This document shows positions 33,581 through 45,308 of a stretch of DNA of 64,000 bases, piece by piece (positions within the stretch are counted from its first letter, which is position 1; each line of letters begins with the position of its first letter). Both the position numbers and the translations under genes were made by a program. The stretch is from Linanthus parryae (Eukaryota > Streptophyta > Magnoliopsida > Ericales > Polemoniaceae): positions 59,667,718 to 59,731,717 of the forward strand of contig JALGPY010000004.1 in assembly GCA_023055425.1 (NCBI GenBank). Direction: 5' to 3'. The notes beneath the pieces are model-generated. The model was given only the letters and a program-made list of their open reading frames with translations, made no database searches and was not told the DNA's origin.

Positions 33581-35604
33581 TGATAACTCCCATTTATGAG
33601 TTATCTGTGAGCTTATATTATAATTTAATAAGTTGAGTTTCCATAAGACTGAGCACGTTTTAGCCCTTCGTACTATGAAAAAGATGAGTTTGAGCTTAAT
33701 GGTGAAATCCGGGTGTTTTCGTGCATAATTGATATTAAATGACATCTATAATCGCTTGGTATAGTTGTTCATGTTGTTTTGACAGGAACGGGTGCTTAGC
33801 GGTTGATTTGAGGCATGAAACGAACTTCGGAAACAAAGAAACGCTCAAGAGGAGTGAAGAGAGGCAAAGTTGGAGAAGCTAGCATGACCAGTCTCCACTA
33901 TTTTGCTCATATCTTGAGTTCTACAATAAATTTTGGAGTGAGACCGGCGGAAAATGAAATTAAACTTCAAGAGCTTTCCAACGATAGGTCACGGAGCTAA
34001 ATCGGAGATCGGACGAAGAAGTTACGACGTTTTGAAGTTGGAGCTGTCGCTGATGTGCGTTCAGACGCACAGGTTCTGCGTTCAGACGCACATGTGCGTT
34101 CAAACGCACATTGTGCGTTCAAACGCAGCCCCGAAGTCCAAAATAACATATGTCCGCGTGAAAGGTTGGTGGCCAAACGCAAAAACTGAGTCCCGGGGGC
34201 CGAAAAAGGGCGCCAATTGGCTAAACCCAAGAAAGTGCAGAAAATTGGCTAAGTATGTGCGTTCAAACGCACATTGTGCGTTCAAACACACAGCACAGTG
34301 CAGCAACAGAAGACAGGGAAAACTGGCCAGAAAATGACTAAGTGTTGTGCGTTCAAACGCACATCCTGCGTTCAGACGCAGGAAACTTCAACTTTCAGAA
34401 AGGACAGAATCAGGCAGAAGTCAAGCAGAAGACCAAGTATGTGCGTTCAAACGCACACCCAAAAAGTCAACGGAAGTCAAAGTCAAAAATTCAACTCTCA
34501 GAATGTGCGTTCAAACGCAGCTGTTGTGCGTTCAAACGCAGGTCAAGATTTCCAGAATTTTCTGAAGACGGTGGAAAAAGTCAAACTTCGTCAGGAAAGT
34601 CAAAGGCGGCCAGAATTGAGGACAGAACAGGAATTTCAGCACAGGACTATGGAAACTTCAGCAGCATATAAAGCAGCTCTGCCCAGCAGTTTCAGGATAC
34701 AACATAGAACACAGGACAGACAGACACAGACACAGAATCAAAGTTCGACACAGCAGAGACAGGGAGCGCCGGAGCAGTCCCGGAAATTGCCAGATTTCCG
34801 TCACTTGTTCGATTCTCTTCACTTCGTTATGTTAGTTTTTATTAGCTAAACTTTTTACCTAGGTTCTCGGTGAACCTAGGGTTTATGATTTCATCAACTT
34901 AGTTTATCTCGACTTCAGATTCATGATTGTTTAAATCTTAATACAGTAGAAGTTTTGTTTATTATTCTGTCTTCGGATTTTACTGTTTATGCATGAACGG
35001 AGTCGCGAACCGCTACAGACAGGATCTGGTGCGCGAGAGTGGCCAGTGAGAGTTAGGAAGAGAAGACAGGATTTAGTACTCTGCCTTTATGGACCGAGAG
35101 GTGAAGAGAATCAGGGGGCTAGCCCAGAAGCATTAGACCAACTGCTAGAAGTTTAGGGGGAGACCGAGAGGAGAACTTGTAACCCTAGCAGCCTTAGAAC
35201 AAACCTGCAGATCTACGTGAACCAAGGGGATCCGAAAATTTGCAGGAGAGTGATAGATGCATGAGACTGAGAGAAGATTGTATCATTGGTATGCTGGCAT
35301 AAACAAAACTGCTGTGTGTTTTTGAATCGGAAAAACTGAAAAGCTGAATAGTAACCCTAGGGGATCCAGGAATCTAGGAACCCAAAACCCTAGTTTTTAC
35401 AGTCAGACTTTATTACCAGAAAATTACCAAAAATACTGTTTAATTCTATTTCTACTCCTTTTACTTTTTACGTCTTCACTCTTTAAACTCAGTTTCTGAT
35501 TACACGGTAACACTGTCCTCGTGGGATCGATAACTCGGGGTTGAAATACCAGCCCTATATTACTTGAACCGTGCACTTGAGGTAACACGTAAGAAATCGT
35601 GTCA
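33581..35604 (+). mobile_element. Solo LTR of an Athila-related element
   Basis: 2024 bp, TGATAACTCC...GTGTCA, flanked by TCGGG (33576-33580, 35605-35609). No internal region or second LTR is present. It shares the CCTAGGTTCTCGGTGAACCTAGG text and layout with the host Athila LTR but is clearly diverged. It carries its own palindrome array (34056-34540), with a TATA-like CATATAAAGC at 34665-34674. It was formed by LTR-LTR recombination after insertion into the Athila 3' LTR. Confidence 0.9.
34056..34540. repeat. Palindrome array of the solo LTR (TGCGTT/AACGCA type)
   Basis: About eleven copies of TGCGTTCAAACGCA or TGCGTTCAGACGCA, at about 34056, 34076, 34092, 34111, 34257, 34275, 34346, 34366, 34441, 34504 and 34525. 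All but one are in pairs. The layout resembles the host Athila LTR (paired sites ending 80-130 bp before a TATA box) but the arm sequence is different. Confidence 0.88.
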
Positions 35605-36216
35605 TCGGGAAATGTGCAGAAAATGCTCGGGGCAGGATTTGACCGAGATTGGTAAAAGGGAGAGTGGAACAGAAAACGGAAAGACTGGAGGAGAAACGGG
35701 CAGTGAAAACCGACCGAGAAAGCAGAAAACGCTAAAATCGAGAATGACCAGAATGCGCTCGATTGACAATATCTTGAGCTTAACTTGAAATTTGGAAGTG
35801 AAACTAGGGGTAAAAGGAAGGAAACGTCAAGGGCTTTCCGAAAACAGGTTATAATGCTGAAACGGAGTGCGGCCGAAAAACCGACTCCCGTCAAGTGTGG
35901 GTAGCAGACAGGCCACACCCGAGTAAGGAGTCTCGGTTCCCGGTGTCCGGAATCAGGAGCAACTATTTCTTGTTCGTGACAATTTCCGGGGCAGTTTTGG
36001 CCTAGGGGTATTTTGGTCATTTTGGCACCGGGCCCGGGTTTCCGGAGTCGAGTTTAGATTTTTTTTCTCCCAAATTCAATCAACAGTTTCCCTATGGCCA
36101 GAGTCAAGATTGGGAAGAATTTGGAGCGGTTTTGACCCAGGGGTATTTTGGTAATTTTGACAAGTTTCAGGTCAAAACGCAGGTCGATGCATAAAAGAGC
36201 GGAGAGCCTTGCTGGC

Positions 36217-36509
36217 TGCGTATTTTACACAGGGGCTGCGTATTATACGCAGACAGCAAGGCAGAGGGGGGATTTTTGGCCAGTTTTTGACCATGTCTGC
36301 GTATTTTACGCAGGATCCTGCGTATTATACGCAGCCAGGCGGTGAAAATATGCAGGAAGAAGAGAAAAAGGCACAGAGTGGGATCCCTGTCTGCGTATTT
36401 TACGCAGGGGGCTGCGTATTATACTCAGACAGCAGAGGAAAGAGAAGAATTCAGCTTGGAGCAGGACCCTGTCTGCGTATTTTACGCAGGAGGCTGCGTA
36501 GTTTACGCA
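36217..36509. repeat. Palindrome array in the Athila 3' LTR
   Basis: Eight sites in four pairs, collinear with 26198-26491. Point changes break some arms (TACACA at the first site, TACTCA at the sixth, AGTTTACGCA at the eighth), so they are decaying after insertion. Confidence 0.88.
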
Positions 36510-37553
36510 GACAGCACAAATTTGGAGGCAGTTTCGGGAAGTGGCAGTTTTGTAAATAAAGGCAAGTTCCAGAAACGTCTCCAGCACTATAAAAAGACTC
36601 GTCGAGACTCGTTTTGATAGAACACAATACATCCAAGGAGAAGTCTAAGCATCCCCGGAGAGCACGGAAACGCGAATCCAGATTCAAGACACTCGTTTGC
36701 TCTTCTTCTCTCTCATTCAAAAACTGTGTTATTTACGTTATGAGTTTCAGTAGCTTAACTTTTACCTAGGTTCTCGGTGAACCTAGGGATTCGTACTTGG
36801 TGATTAGTTCTACGTTTTGACTATGAATTCATGATTGCAATATCTTAATATCAGCATCTTTATTCGTTATTTTGTCTATGAATGTTACTGTTCATGCATG
36901 ATCGCAGTAGCTAACCACGATTGCTACAGACCCGAGCCGGTAGGTGAAAACGTCTAGTTAGGGTTAGGAAGAGAAGATAGAATTTAGCACCTTACCCCGA
37001 TGGGCCGACTAGCGAAGGGGAGTTAGGACTAGCGTGAAATCGTTATACCAACTGTTAGAGAATCTGACTCGGGCCATCAGGACAGGTTAGAAACCCTAGC
37101 AGCCTTAGAACGAGACTGCAGATTTAGGCAGCTTAACAGGAATCCGAAAGTCTGCAGGATCGTGATAGCGTGCAGGAAAAGAAAAGATACTTCACAATTG
37201 GTACGTGGCACGGATAACGAGACTGCTGTGTGTTTTCATATCAAACTAGAACGAAAATCTGTAGAGACCCTAGGGGATCCCGGGACCTAGTATCTTGAAC
37301 CCTATATTTACAACACGTACAATTATTCAGAAAATTCTCACAAAAAAGATTTACGTTTCAGTTATTTACTTTCAGTACTTAGTTAGTAAGCAGAATCTCA
37401 AACTACTCCTCCGTTTTACACTCTGTTAGTTAAAACTGATTATTAGAAAAACCTGCAAAGTCCTTGTGGGATCGATAATCCGAGTTGAAAATACTCACTA
37501 TATTACTTGATTCGTATACTTGCGAATAGCACGCTAATAAGCGCATCATTAGT

Positions 37554-39799
37554 GTATCTCAACTTTGTGATAATGGTAACAAGGTTTTCTTTGACAAAGA
37601 GAAATGTGTGGTGCAAAATGAGAAATCTAGAATTTGCATTCTCACTGCCTCAAGGTCAAACAATGTCTATAATTTACATACTAACAAAGTTGCAGGTTAA
37701 AGCTTAAAGTGTCTAAAGGCATTGAAAGAGTATTCAAACATTTGGCACAAAATGCTTGGACACAGTAGCTTGCATACCTTGAACAAGTTGATCTCTAAAG
37801 ACCTGGTAAGAGGATTACCTTCTATCAAATTCAGAGATGATGAAGTACGCAAAGCATGTGCTCAAGGTAAGCAGACAAGGAGCTTATTCAAACCAAAAAA
37901 AATTTGTAAGTACTACTAGACCCATTGAACTACTTCACATGGATCTTTGTGGTCCTACGAGGGCTCTAACTCCAAAGGGTAAGAAGTGTATGTTAGTTAT
38001 TGTTGATGATTATTCTAAATTTACTTGGGTTATGTTTCTTAGAGATAAATCTGAAGCTCTAACTGAATATTCAAAGCTTTGTATAGAGCTTGAAACTCTG
38101 AAAAACCTACCAATTGCTTCAATTAGAAGCGATCATGGTAAGGAATTTGATCAGCTCGAGTTTGATATATTTTGTTCTAAGCATGGTATCTCTCACAAAT
38201 TTTCTGCTCCAAGAACTCCTCAACATAATGGTGTTGTTGAAATAAAGAACGGGACTCCTGAAGATATGTCTAGGACAATGCTTCTAGAGAACAAGTTACC
38301 AAAGTCATTCATGACAGAAGCCGTGAACAGAGCCAACTACATACTCAACAGATGCCTGATTAGGCCAATTTTGAAGAAGATCCCCTATGAACTTTTCAAA
38401 GGAAGAAAGCCAAATAGTTCTTATTTCAAACCTTTTGGCTTCACTTGTTTTGTTCACAACAATGGTAAGGACAATCTTGGTAGGTTTAATGCAAGAAGTG
38501 ATGAAGGTCTCTTTCTGGGTTACTCTATGACTACCAAAGCTTATAGAGTTTACAACAAAAGAACTAAGCTTGTTTAAGAAAGTATTCATGTCATTTTATA
38601 TGAAATCTATGATGGTTCTTTGAGTGAAAGTTTTGCAGACTTGAATTTGAACAAGCATGAGTCAGAAGTGAAGCAGAGACTTCACATGATTTCAAGGAAA
38701 GCTTGCATGAAAACATGAAGAAGTTTCAAGGTCTTGAAAATGGTTCTCAAAGCCTTGAAAATGAGCAACAGAAGAATCAAAGTGATCAAGCCACTTCCTC
38801 GAGATCTCAAAGGATTGAAAAGTTACTTGGGGAACCTGAGCCATAAACTCCAAGAAAGAGATTCAAATATCTATCATCTCATCCAATCGACAACATTATA
38901 TCTGATCCATCCACTTGTACACAGACAAGATCTCAATTGAAAAAGTTGTGCGCTTTTAATGCTTTTGTTTCTCTTGTAGAACCAAAAAATGTGAAAGAAT
39001 CATTACAAGAAGCAGACTGGATCATTGCAATGCAAATTGAACTCAATGAATTTGAGAGAAAAAATATAGGGAATCTAGTTCCTCCACCAAAATATCAGTT
39101 TGTTATTGGCACAAGGTGGGTGTTTAGAAACAAGTTAGATGAAAATGGCAAGGTAATCGGAAACAAAGCCAGACTAGTAGCTCAAGGCTACAACCAAGAA
39201 GAAGTCTTATGAGCAGGGAATTTGAGATGAGCTTAATGGGAGAATCGAACTTCTTCCTTCGATTACATGTACAACAGATGAAAAAAAGAATCTTTCTACA
39301 TCAAAATAAGTATACTAAGGACTTGATCAACAAGTACAATATCTCTCAGGCCAAAGTTACAAAGACTCCTATGAGTTCTACACTATCCTTAGATAAGGAC
39401 CAAGCTGATGCTGACTTTGCATGATATAAATTTGACAGAAAAAGCACTTCACGGTGTTGCCAATTCCTTGGTTCATCCCTAATCAGCTGGCACTCTGTAG
39501 CATTTTCAAAAGCTGAAGCTAAATATATAGCTGCTGGAGCATGCTGTTCAAAAGTGTTGTGGATTTCTCAACAAATGAGGGATCTTGGATTTGATTTCAA
39601 ACAAATACATATCAAATGCGAAAACACCAGTGCTATTTCAATTACAAAGAATCCAGTTCAGCATTCCAGAACCAAGCACATAGATGTTAGACATCATTTC
39701 ATTAGAGAACATACTGAGAAATGTGATATTATTCTTGAATTTGTTTCTACTAACATTCAACTGGGAGATATCTTCCATAAACCATTACCAGAAGAATGA
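37554..39799 (+). pseudogene. Sirevirus pol: integrase, truncated RT, RNase H
   Basis: Continues the frame cut at 25337. In order there are the GAG-pre-integrase part (WHKMLGHSSLHTLNKLISK), a frame change near 37910, and the integrase core (LLHMDLCGPTRALTPKGKK, IRSDHGKEF, HNGVVEIKNGT). The third acidic residue is kept as E, but the usual ERKNRT motif is altered. Next come the RT start (EADWIIAMQIELNEFER, WVFRNKLDENGKVIGNKARL) up to QGYNQEE, then an abrupt jump (about 39205) to MSREFEMSLMGESNFFLRL. About 150-200 residues including the YVDD catalytic motif are deleted. A second gap precedes RNase H (SWHSVAFSKAEAKYIAAG, TKHIDVRHHFIRE), which ends in HKPLPEE. It is inactive. Confidence 0.87.
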
Positions 39800-40318
39800 T
39801 TTACATCCCTCAGGTTAGAGCTGGTATGCTTAATAAGGAAGCATTGGTTTAGGTGGAGTATCAGGTAAATTTCAGGTAAAGTATTATGTGTTTCAAAGTT
39901 TTAAATTGATTTTCAAAGCCTTGAAAATCGTTTCAAAGCCTTGATGTTACTTGTTTGAGCAGTATAGCTTTTTAAGGCCTTGAAATTCCTTCCAAAGCCA
40001 TGAAAATAAGCATGTATGCTATTTAGTCAAAAATTGAATCTTCCAATATTGGGTGCTATGTCAATAGATAACTGCTTAACATTGTATTTACTTTTTAAAA
40101 ATTATTTTCGTATAAATCAGTATTATTTTATTTCCTTTCCCACGTCACACACACACACACACAAATTTGAATTTCATTCAAACTGTAAAGATCTTAAAGA
40201 GATTTGGAAATATTATGTTTCCTTATCTAACTGAAATTATCCAGTATTTATATTCTTCTGTCTCTCTCTCTCTTCTCCGTATCACTCCTGCCTATCTATT
40301 TTGTACCCTCAAACCCTA
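39800..40318 (+). other. Sirevirus spacer between pol and the extra ORF
   Basis: Non-coding. Contains at least four copies of the TTTCAAAGCCTTGAAA-type motif (39893-40010) and a CA/CT-rich stretch (40145-40165, 40258-40275) before the next ORF. Confidence 0.6.
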
Positions 40319-41096
40319 ATGAGCACAGGAAGAGAATCCCAAAGAATCAAGATGGCTGGAGGTTCAAAGGTGGTTTCAGAAAAGAAGAGGAAGACTGCAG
40401 AAGATGTGATTCAAACTATCAGTGGTAATTCTAATTCCAGAACTCCAACTGAAGAAAAGGCTCCTTCTCCTCCAAATAAGAAAAGCAAGAAAGATCTGAC
40501 ACCAAATTCTAGAAAGAAGAGGAGGATGGCAGATCAGTTTTCTCCTTAGAAACAGTCAGAGGAAGTCCAAAGAAGTTGAAGAGGAAGGAGCCTACAGTTG
40601 GTGACAAGGTAAAAGAAAAAGCTGTAGAGGTTGAACTAGAGAAAAGCACTGGCAAAGAACTGCAGATCTTTTCAGAAAAGCCTCAGTCCCCTGGTAAGAA
40701 ACTTTCTAGCAAGTGGTTTATTTCTCAAACTGCTAGAGGTCGGTGGTTAGATGGTTTTGCTTCTAGACCAGTAGTCTATTTGTAGCATGGTTAGCGTTAA
40801 TGTGTTGAAAACCATAAATCTGGAGCATGTTAAGAGGCTGAAGAAAAGCTCTCTTTGGAAAGTTGTAAACCCTCCTGAAGTTTCCTACCGAGGCTTACTA
40901 GGCTTTTCTATCTGAACATGATTCAACTCAAAAGAATTGTTAACCTGGTGATTCAATCAAGAGTTGTTGGGATTACAATGGAGTTAGATCACTCAGAGTT
41001 TGCCAATATCTTAGGATGCCCAAAAAGGTATAACAAAGAAAACTATCCCAATAAGGTTGAAGCTTTGAAACTAGCTAGGGAAGAATTGAAATACCC
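40319..41096 (+). pseudogene. Sirevirus extra (env-like/plant-transposon-type) ORF, first part
   Basis: Begins MSTGRESQRIKMAGGSKVV with a Lys/Ser/Pro-rich basic region (to 40549). It continues after a frame change as KRKEPTVGDKVKEKAVEVE (from about 40576), then ARGRWLDGFASRPV. After more breaks follows QSRVVGITMELDHSEFANIL, which resembles the pattern of the 'putative plant transposon protein' family found in many plant retroelement ORFs. Tekay-B cuts it inside LAREEL. Its second part resumes at 55269. Position after pol and before the PPT is that of the env-like ORF in SIRE-type elements. Its function is unknown. Confidence 0.6.
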
Positions 41097-41746
41097 CATT
41101 TTGTGACTATGTGTATTTTGTGATATTATTATAAGTATTGGGGAGTTAAATTTAAATGTTGGGAGTTGATTATAATGGTTAGCTAGAGTTTGGGGATCTT
41201 TGTGTCTTTTATCTAAAGTTGTTAGTGCCTTTAATTAAGTTGGGGGGAGGCAGTTGTCTTTTTACCTAAACTTGTGGTGGGAAAGTGTCTTTTCCCACAG
41301 ATTGGTATCATATTTTGACCCAATTTTCTTCATACGTAAAGTTTCCTATTCAAGAGGGTTTCCTTCCTTATGAGTTTGATTTTTTTTCCAAATCTAGTCA
41401 AAAAAATCCTCAATCCCTATTTCTCTCTATCTCTCTCACCTCTCTCTCTCACTCTCCCATCCCTCTCTCTCTCGGCTCTCTCTCTCCCTCTCGGCAACAG
41501 CAGCAGCAGCGGCATCACCACCGCCTCTCTCTCTCTCTCTCTCTCTCTCAGGTTCATCTCTCTCTCTCTCTCTTTTCTTTTCTCTTCTTCTCCTTCTCCG
41601 TCCGTTTCTTTTTCTTCTTCTTCTTTTTCTTCGATTTTTTTTTTCTTCTTCTCCTCCATGCGTTGATTCCTCTTTTCTCTTGTTCTTTATTCACTTTAAT
41701 CATCAAGTTGTATCATATACTTCATCATTAATCACTTGATTATTTT
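41097..41746 (+). repeat. Tekay-B 5' LTR, proximal part in normal orientation
   Basis: Matches 51510-51717 plus 53144-53583 of the 3' LTR. It includes a CT-rich block with a CAGCAGCAG run (about 41405-41660), which gives artificial Ser/Leu/Phe-rich frames. Confidence 0.9.
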
Positions 41747-43475
41747 TTATTTCTTTTTTGGATTGCCGTCTTTGATACCACCTGTAACACCCCCAAAATG
41801 ACTAAGCCAGAGGCCCGCGGGTGTCACTCCGTACCCGAGGTTAAACCTGGATACAAGGACGTTTAAAGATGTTTTCCAAGCAATAATACATAAAGTATTT
41901 AAACAATACTTATTACAACTTAAATATTCGTGCCTCAAACGCGGGCATAAAACAAACTAAAGTATTAGAATAACCATATGAGTTCTAATCATTGAAATGA
42001 ACTAATTAATTAGCTTGGTGATGAATTGCGTCCCCTGCTAAGCCAAATACTCACCACCTAGACCTGTGGTGCAGAAATAAAAAGAAACACCACAGTACAA
42101 AATCAGCAGATAAATACTGGCAAATAAACACCCAAGCATGTAAAATGATAATGAGATAGTTATAAAACAAAGACTCATTTACAAGTAAGAGTTCTTCTCA
42201 AACACAGCGGAAATAAAGTTTGACGCTCGTATAAAACATGTGAGTTCCCAGTTCCATAATATTTCCAAACCAATTTATTATCCAGTAGGGAAAATCCAAA
42301 ATCACATATTAATTCATTTTCCATTGATATGATCAAAACCAAAACCATATTATTAATTTGTTGTGAAGGGGGAAACCAACCATCTTGCAAGCATCCAAGA
42401 CCTTAAGTGTCGACACCCCCCACCCCCCCAAAGACTCTAGCGGCCAGAGGAGTGAGTACAGGGAGCTATCCGGGGCTAAGTGCGGCCGGATTAAATAAAA
42501 TAAATTGAACGGAAGACCGAGATCAACACGCCCAATGCCAATAGTAACCAATAATAAAAGTCCCCGCACAACTCTTCCACTTTACTTTATCGTCCATTAT
42601 TATAACATGGTGATATTTTCAAGAAAGACATTTAGCAAGTAAAACAGATATTTGAATTTGCATGTAACACATAAAATCATTTTGAGACGTAAATTAATAA
42701 ATCATTCGACACGAAGGAAGATAGGCACACTAGGCCTGGCATGCTTACTTACCTCAAAGCAAATCAACTACGGCGACTCACTCGTAGTACTCAGCGTACC
42801 CGTCGTCGGTGAACTCGTCGCCTACAAGTTAACAATACTCTAATCAATTTACAGTACTTTAATATTACTAGTGATAACTATACTATATACATATGACGCT
42901 CAACGGTTTTGGGATCTAACACCATCCTAACATTCCCAAATAACCCAATACACAAGTGGTTAGGATGATTGGTTCTAAGTCAACAACACTATTCTACTAG
43001 TCGGTTCAAGTTTCACATCCACTAAGCCAATTAATCTTAAACAAGGAGATTATTAGCAACTTAGACTTACATGACACTAGTCACAACTCAAAAATCTTCT
43101 CAAGCACATGTACTTAGGTTCAAGGTCACGAAACGAGTGCTAAAACTCCCAAAATCCAACTAATTTCCATGTCTAGACACTATATAATAAACCCACCAGC
43201 ATTAGTGACAAATTCAGCAACTTCTGGCGACTAAAAACAGTCCTATAACGAAAAATTCCAACCTTTTAGCGACCGGACAGATTGTATATCAACTCTAGAC
43301 CATCACATTACGTGTCTAACGGTCTCGATTTCAACTGCAAATCAATTACCGGACAACTACAACTCGTCCTACCAACCCAACACTTCAAACAAGTGATAAC
43401 TTCTAGTTAATCCTATTGTTTCAACTTGATTTTACCTCCTATACAAACTAGGGTTTACGGGTTATCATGAACAAA
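41747..43475 (-). repeat. Inverted distal part of the Tekay-B 5' LTR plus PBS
   Basis: 41783-43475 is the reverse complement of 53584-55263, the distal 1.68 kb of the 3' LTR. On the minus strand it ends GGGGGTGTTACA (41783), then the primer binding site, then about 25 bp of leader up to 41747. Turning the block round would restore a continuous LTR of about 2.34 kb, PBS and leader with no gain or loss beyond a few bases. Confidence 0.9.
41770..41780 (-). promoter_or_regulatory. Primer binding site of Tekay-B (inverted)
   Basis: Minus strand TGGTATCAAAG, two bases beyond the inverted LTR end. It matches the first eight bases of the iMet-type site TGGTATCAGAGC. It now points away from gag, so this copy could not prime normally. 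Confidence 0.75.
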
Positions 43476-43799
43476 AACCCGTTAGGGTAACTAACATAAA
43501 CATAGGAAAAGTAATTAAAATTTGACAAGCCGTTGGGGATTTGGGGTAGTCTTGGATAGGACTATTATGTGTGTAAGTGCTTAGAAAATAGGATAGAAAT
43601 CAAGTACGACCACCCACCCACTCCTAACTAAGAGCTTTAGCCTACCCGAGTAACTAAGTGATTGGGTTTTGAGGCGTCTCATTGGAGTTCGGGTTGGAAG
43701 CCTACTGTTTGGGTGATCAAATGTTGGGGAATTATTTTTAAGTGTCTTGTGGTTATAAATTTAGAGTCTTGAGAATATTTAGTTCATGAAGGTAGCCTT
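43476..43799 (+). other. Tekay-B leader, upstream part
   Basis: Leader sequence between the inversion breakpoint and the leader ORF. No gene was seen. Confidence 0.45.
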
Positions 43800-44402
43800 T
43801 TGTATATGTTATATGCCTTGTGTAGTAGGAGACTTATGGGCTTGTTTTCTTTTGTGACACCTTGGGTCGAGGGTGAGGATCTCACGACGTTTCGTGATCG
43901 CGTCATTCAGTTTTGTGAGAAAAATTTCGTTGGAGTTTCCTCGGTACCGGAATCCAGCTTTTCAGGCTTATTGTATGGTGAAGGCACTTCCTATTGGACC
44001 TATGTTTGGAGATATAATAGCGAAGTATAGCAACCTTATGGACAATTTCAATCGAATGAATGCTAGGGATTATCTCTACCAAGGTGAATGGAGGGTGAGC
44101 GCCGACTTCATATGTAAATTGTTAAGGTTCACTTGAAGTGGCAAGGCTACACGGTTATTGAAGTAAATCCTATTGAAGTCAAGGAGATAATCGTTATAGA
44201 CTCCAGTGATGATGAAGAGGTGATTGTTATAGACTCTAGTGATGATGAGGAGGTCGAAGAAGACTCTATGGAAGATGATAAAGTTGAGGAAGACCCCATG
44301 GAATATGATGGGAGTGAAGAAGATCCAAGTGGGGGCGAAGAGTTCGAGTATGATGCCGATGAAGATGAGGAGTTGGATGAGAGCGATGAAGGCGAGGATT
44401 AA
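43800..44402 (+). pseudogene. Leader ORF upstream of Tekay-B gag, with acidic SIM-like tail
   Basis: Three overlapping frames read as one decayed ORF. The first is 43800-44030 (TPWVEGEDLTTFRDRVIQFC). After a shift near 43930 come RYRNPAFQAYCMVKALPIGP and NARDYLYQGEWRVSADFICK (43873-44136). After another shift comes KWQGYTVIEVNPIEV, followed by a tandem IIVIDSSDDEEV/VIVIDSSDDEEV and a strongly Asp/Glu-rich tail to 44402. A run of Ile/Val followed by Ser/Asp/Glu is the textbook form of a SUMO-interacting motif, here duplicated. The globular part was not recognised. Tekay-A has no counterpart. It might be a captured host sequence or a clade-specific leader ORF. Confidence 0.55.
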
Positions 44403-45308
44403 GCATGTTAGAAATTCTTTAAATTTCCTAGACTTTGATGCATTTTGAGTTTTATTATTAGTTTGAATAAGTTTATGGTGCCAAGTAATACTTTGAAGAT
44501 TCTTGAAATTTCCTAGACTTTGATGCATTTTGAGTTTTATTGTCTTGTGTATTGTTGGCATTGATTACATGCATAGAAAGTGTTCATGGAGTTAGAACGC
44601 GAGAGCAATGATTTTGGTGTAGTTTGATTCTGCGCAGCAGTGGATTTTTGTTGTAGCAGACGTATTTAATTTTGGATTTATTTTTTCCTGAATATTTTCC
44701 AGAAAGAAGATATACCCAGGTATCTCCCATAAATTTTTCAGCCCTATATGAGTTCTGAAGACTCAGTTACGAATTTTCAAAGTTGGTTGTGTGGTAGCAG
44801 AATTGCAAAGTGACTAGCTGTAACATTTTTGATGTTTACCTATTTTCCAGATCTTGTTTGGATCCCAAATTTTTATTAGTAGACACGTATTTCTAAATAT
44901 GGGTGAAATCCTAGCTTAGTTTGAGGATTTTAAAGTCAGTTTAAGACCTTTCAAAGTCAAAGTTTATGTTCTGGTGGTATGTGATAGCGGTTGTAGTATT
45001 TTCTGTGCAACTTGAGTTCTACAATTTATTTTGAGTTGATTATTCTTGATTATGAAATTAGACTCAGAGAGGTTATTGCACACCAAAAATCATAATTTTT
45101 CTTGTCCGATTGATCATTTTTCCAATTTTTGAAGAAGGATGAAAAGATGAGACGCGATCAGCCAATGTGTAAATGCATGTGTAAGTGATTAAATGATGAT
45201 CAATGTGTGACATTACTTGCCTAATTGCGTGTTACATGCCATGTATTCATGATTACTTGTACTATATGATACTCTATGAATAATACAATAGGCTATAGTG
45301 TAGGGATT
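44403..45308 (+). other. Tekay-B leader, downstream part
   Basis: No supported gene. A direct repeat of about 40 bp (gaaatt/tttcctagactttgatgcat) is seen at about 44411-44455 and 44500-44540. Confidence 0.5.

Larger units (their letters stand above)
25338..37548 (+). mobile_element. Athila-type gypsy element, deletion derivative
   Basis: 12.2 kb inserted in the Sirevirus protease/integrase junction. It begins TGATAACGCC and ends GCGCATCA, with TTAGT duplicated (25333-25337, 37549-37553). LTRs are 25338-27529 and 33367-37548; the latter is interrupted by a solo LTR. The primer binding site matches tRNA-Asp as in Athila elements, and the PPT reads AGTGTGGGGGTATT. Gag and protease are of Athila type. 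RT, RNase H and most of integrase are missing, so it could only have moved with help from another element. Confidence 0.92.
33367..37548 (+). repeat. Athila-type 3' LTR, interrupted by a solo LTR
   Basis: The LTR pieces are 33367-33580 and 35605-37548. After removing the insertion (33581-35604) and one TSD the LTR is about 2153 bp. The shortfall against the 5' LTR is explained by a deletion of about 38 bp near 33568 (text present at 25531-25568). Confidence 0.9.

Noticed and set aside
26198..34540. Regularly spaced palindromes as a CRISPR array
   Set aside because: The sites occur in pairs with irregular spacers inside eukaryotic LTR retrotransposons, there are no cas genes, and the genome is a plant.
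41285..41731. Ser/Leu/Phe-rich ORFs of 98-148 codons
   Set aside because: Translation of the CT-rich block in the Tekay-B 5' LTR. The equivalent block in the 3' LTR is not open in the same way.
41783..43475. Independent nested solo LTR in minus orientation
   Set aside because: It lacks its own TSD and TG...CA pair, and re-inverting it rebuilds the interrupted 5' LTR, PBS and leader exactly, so an inversion is simpler.
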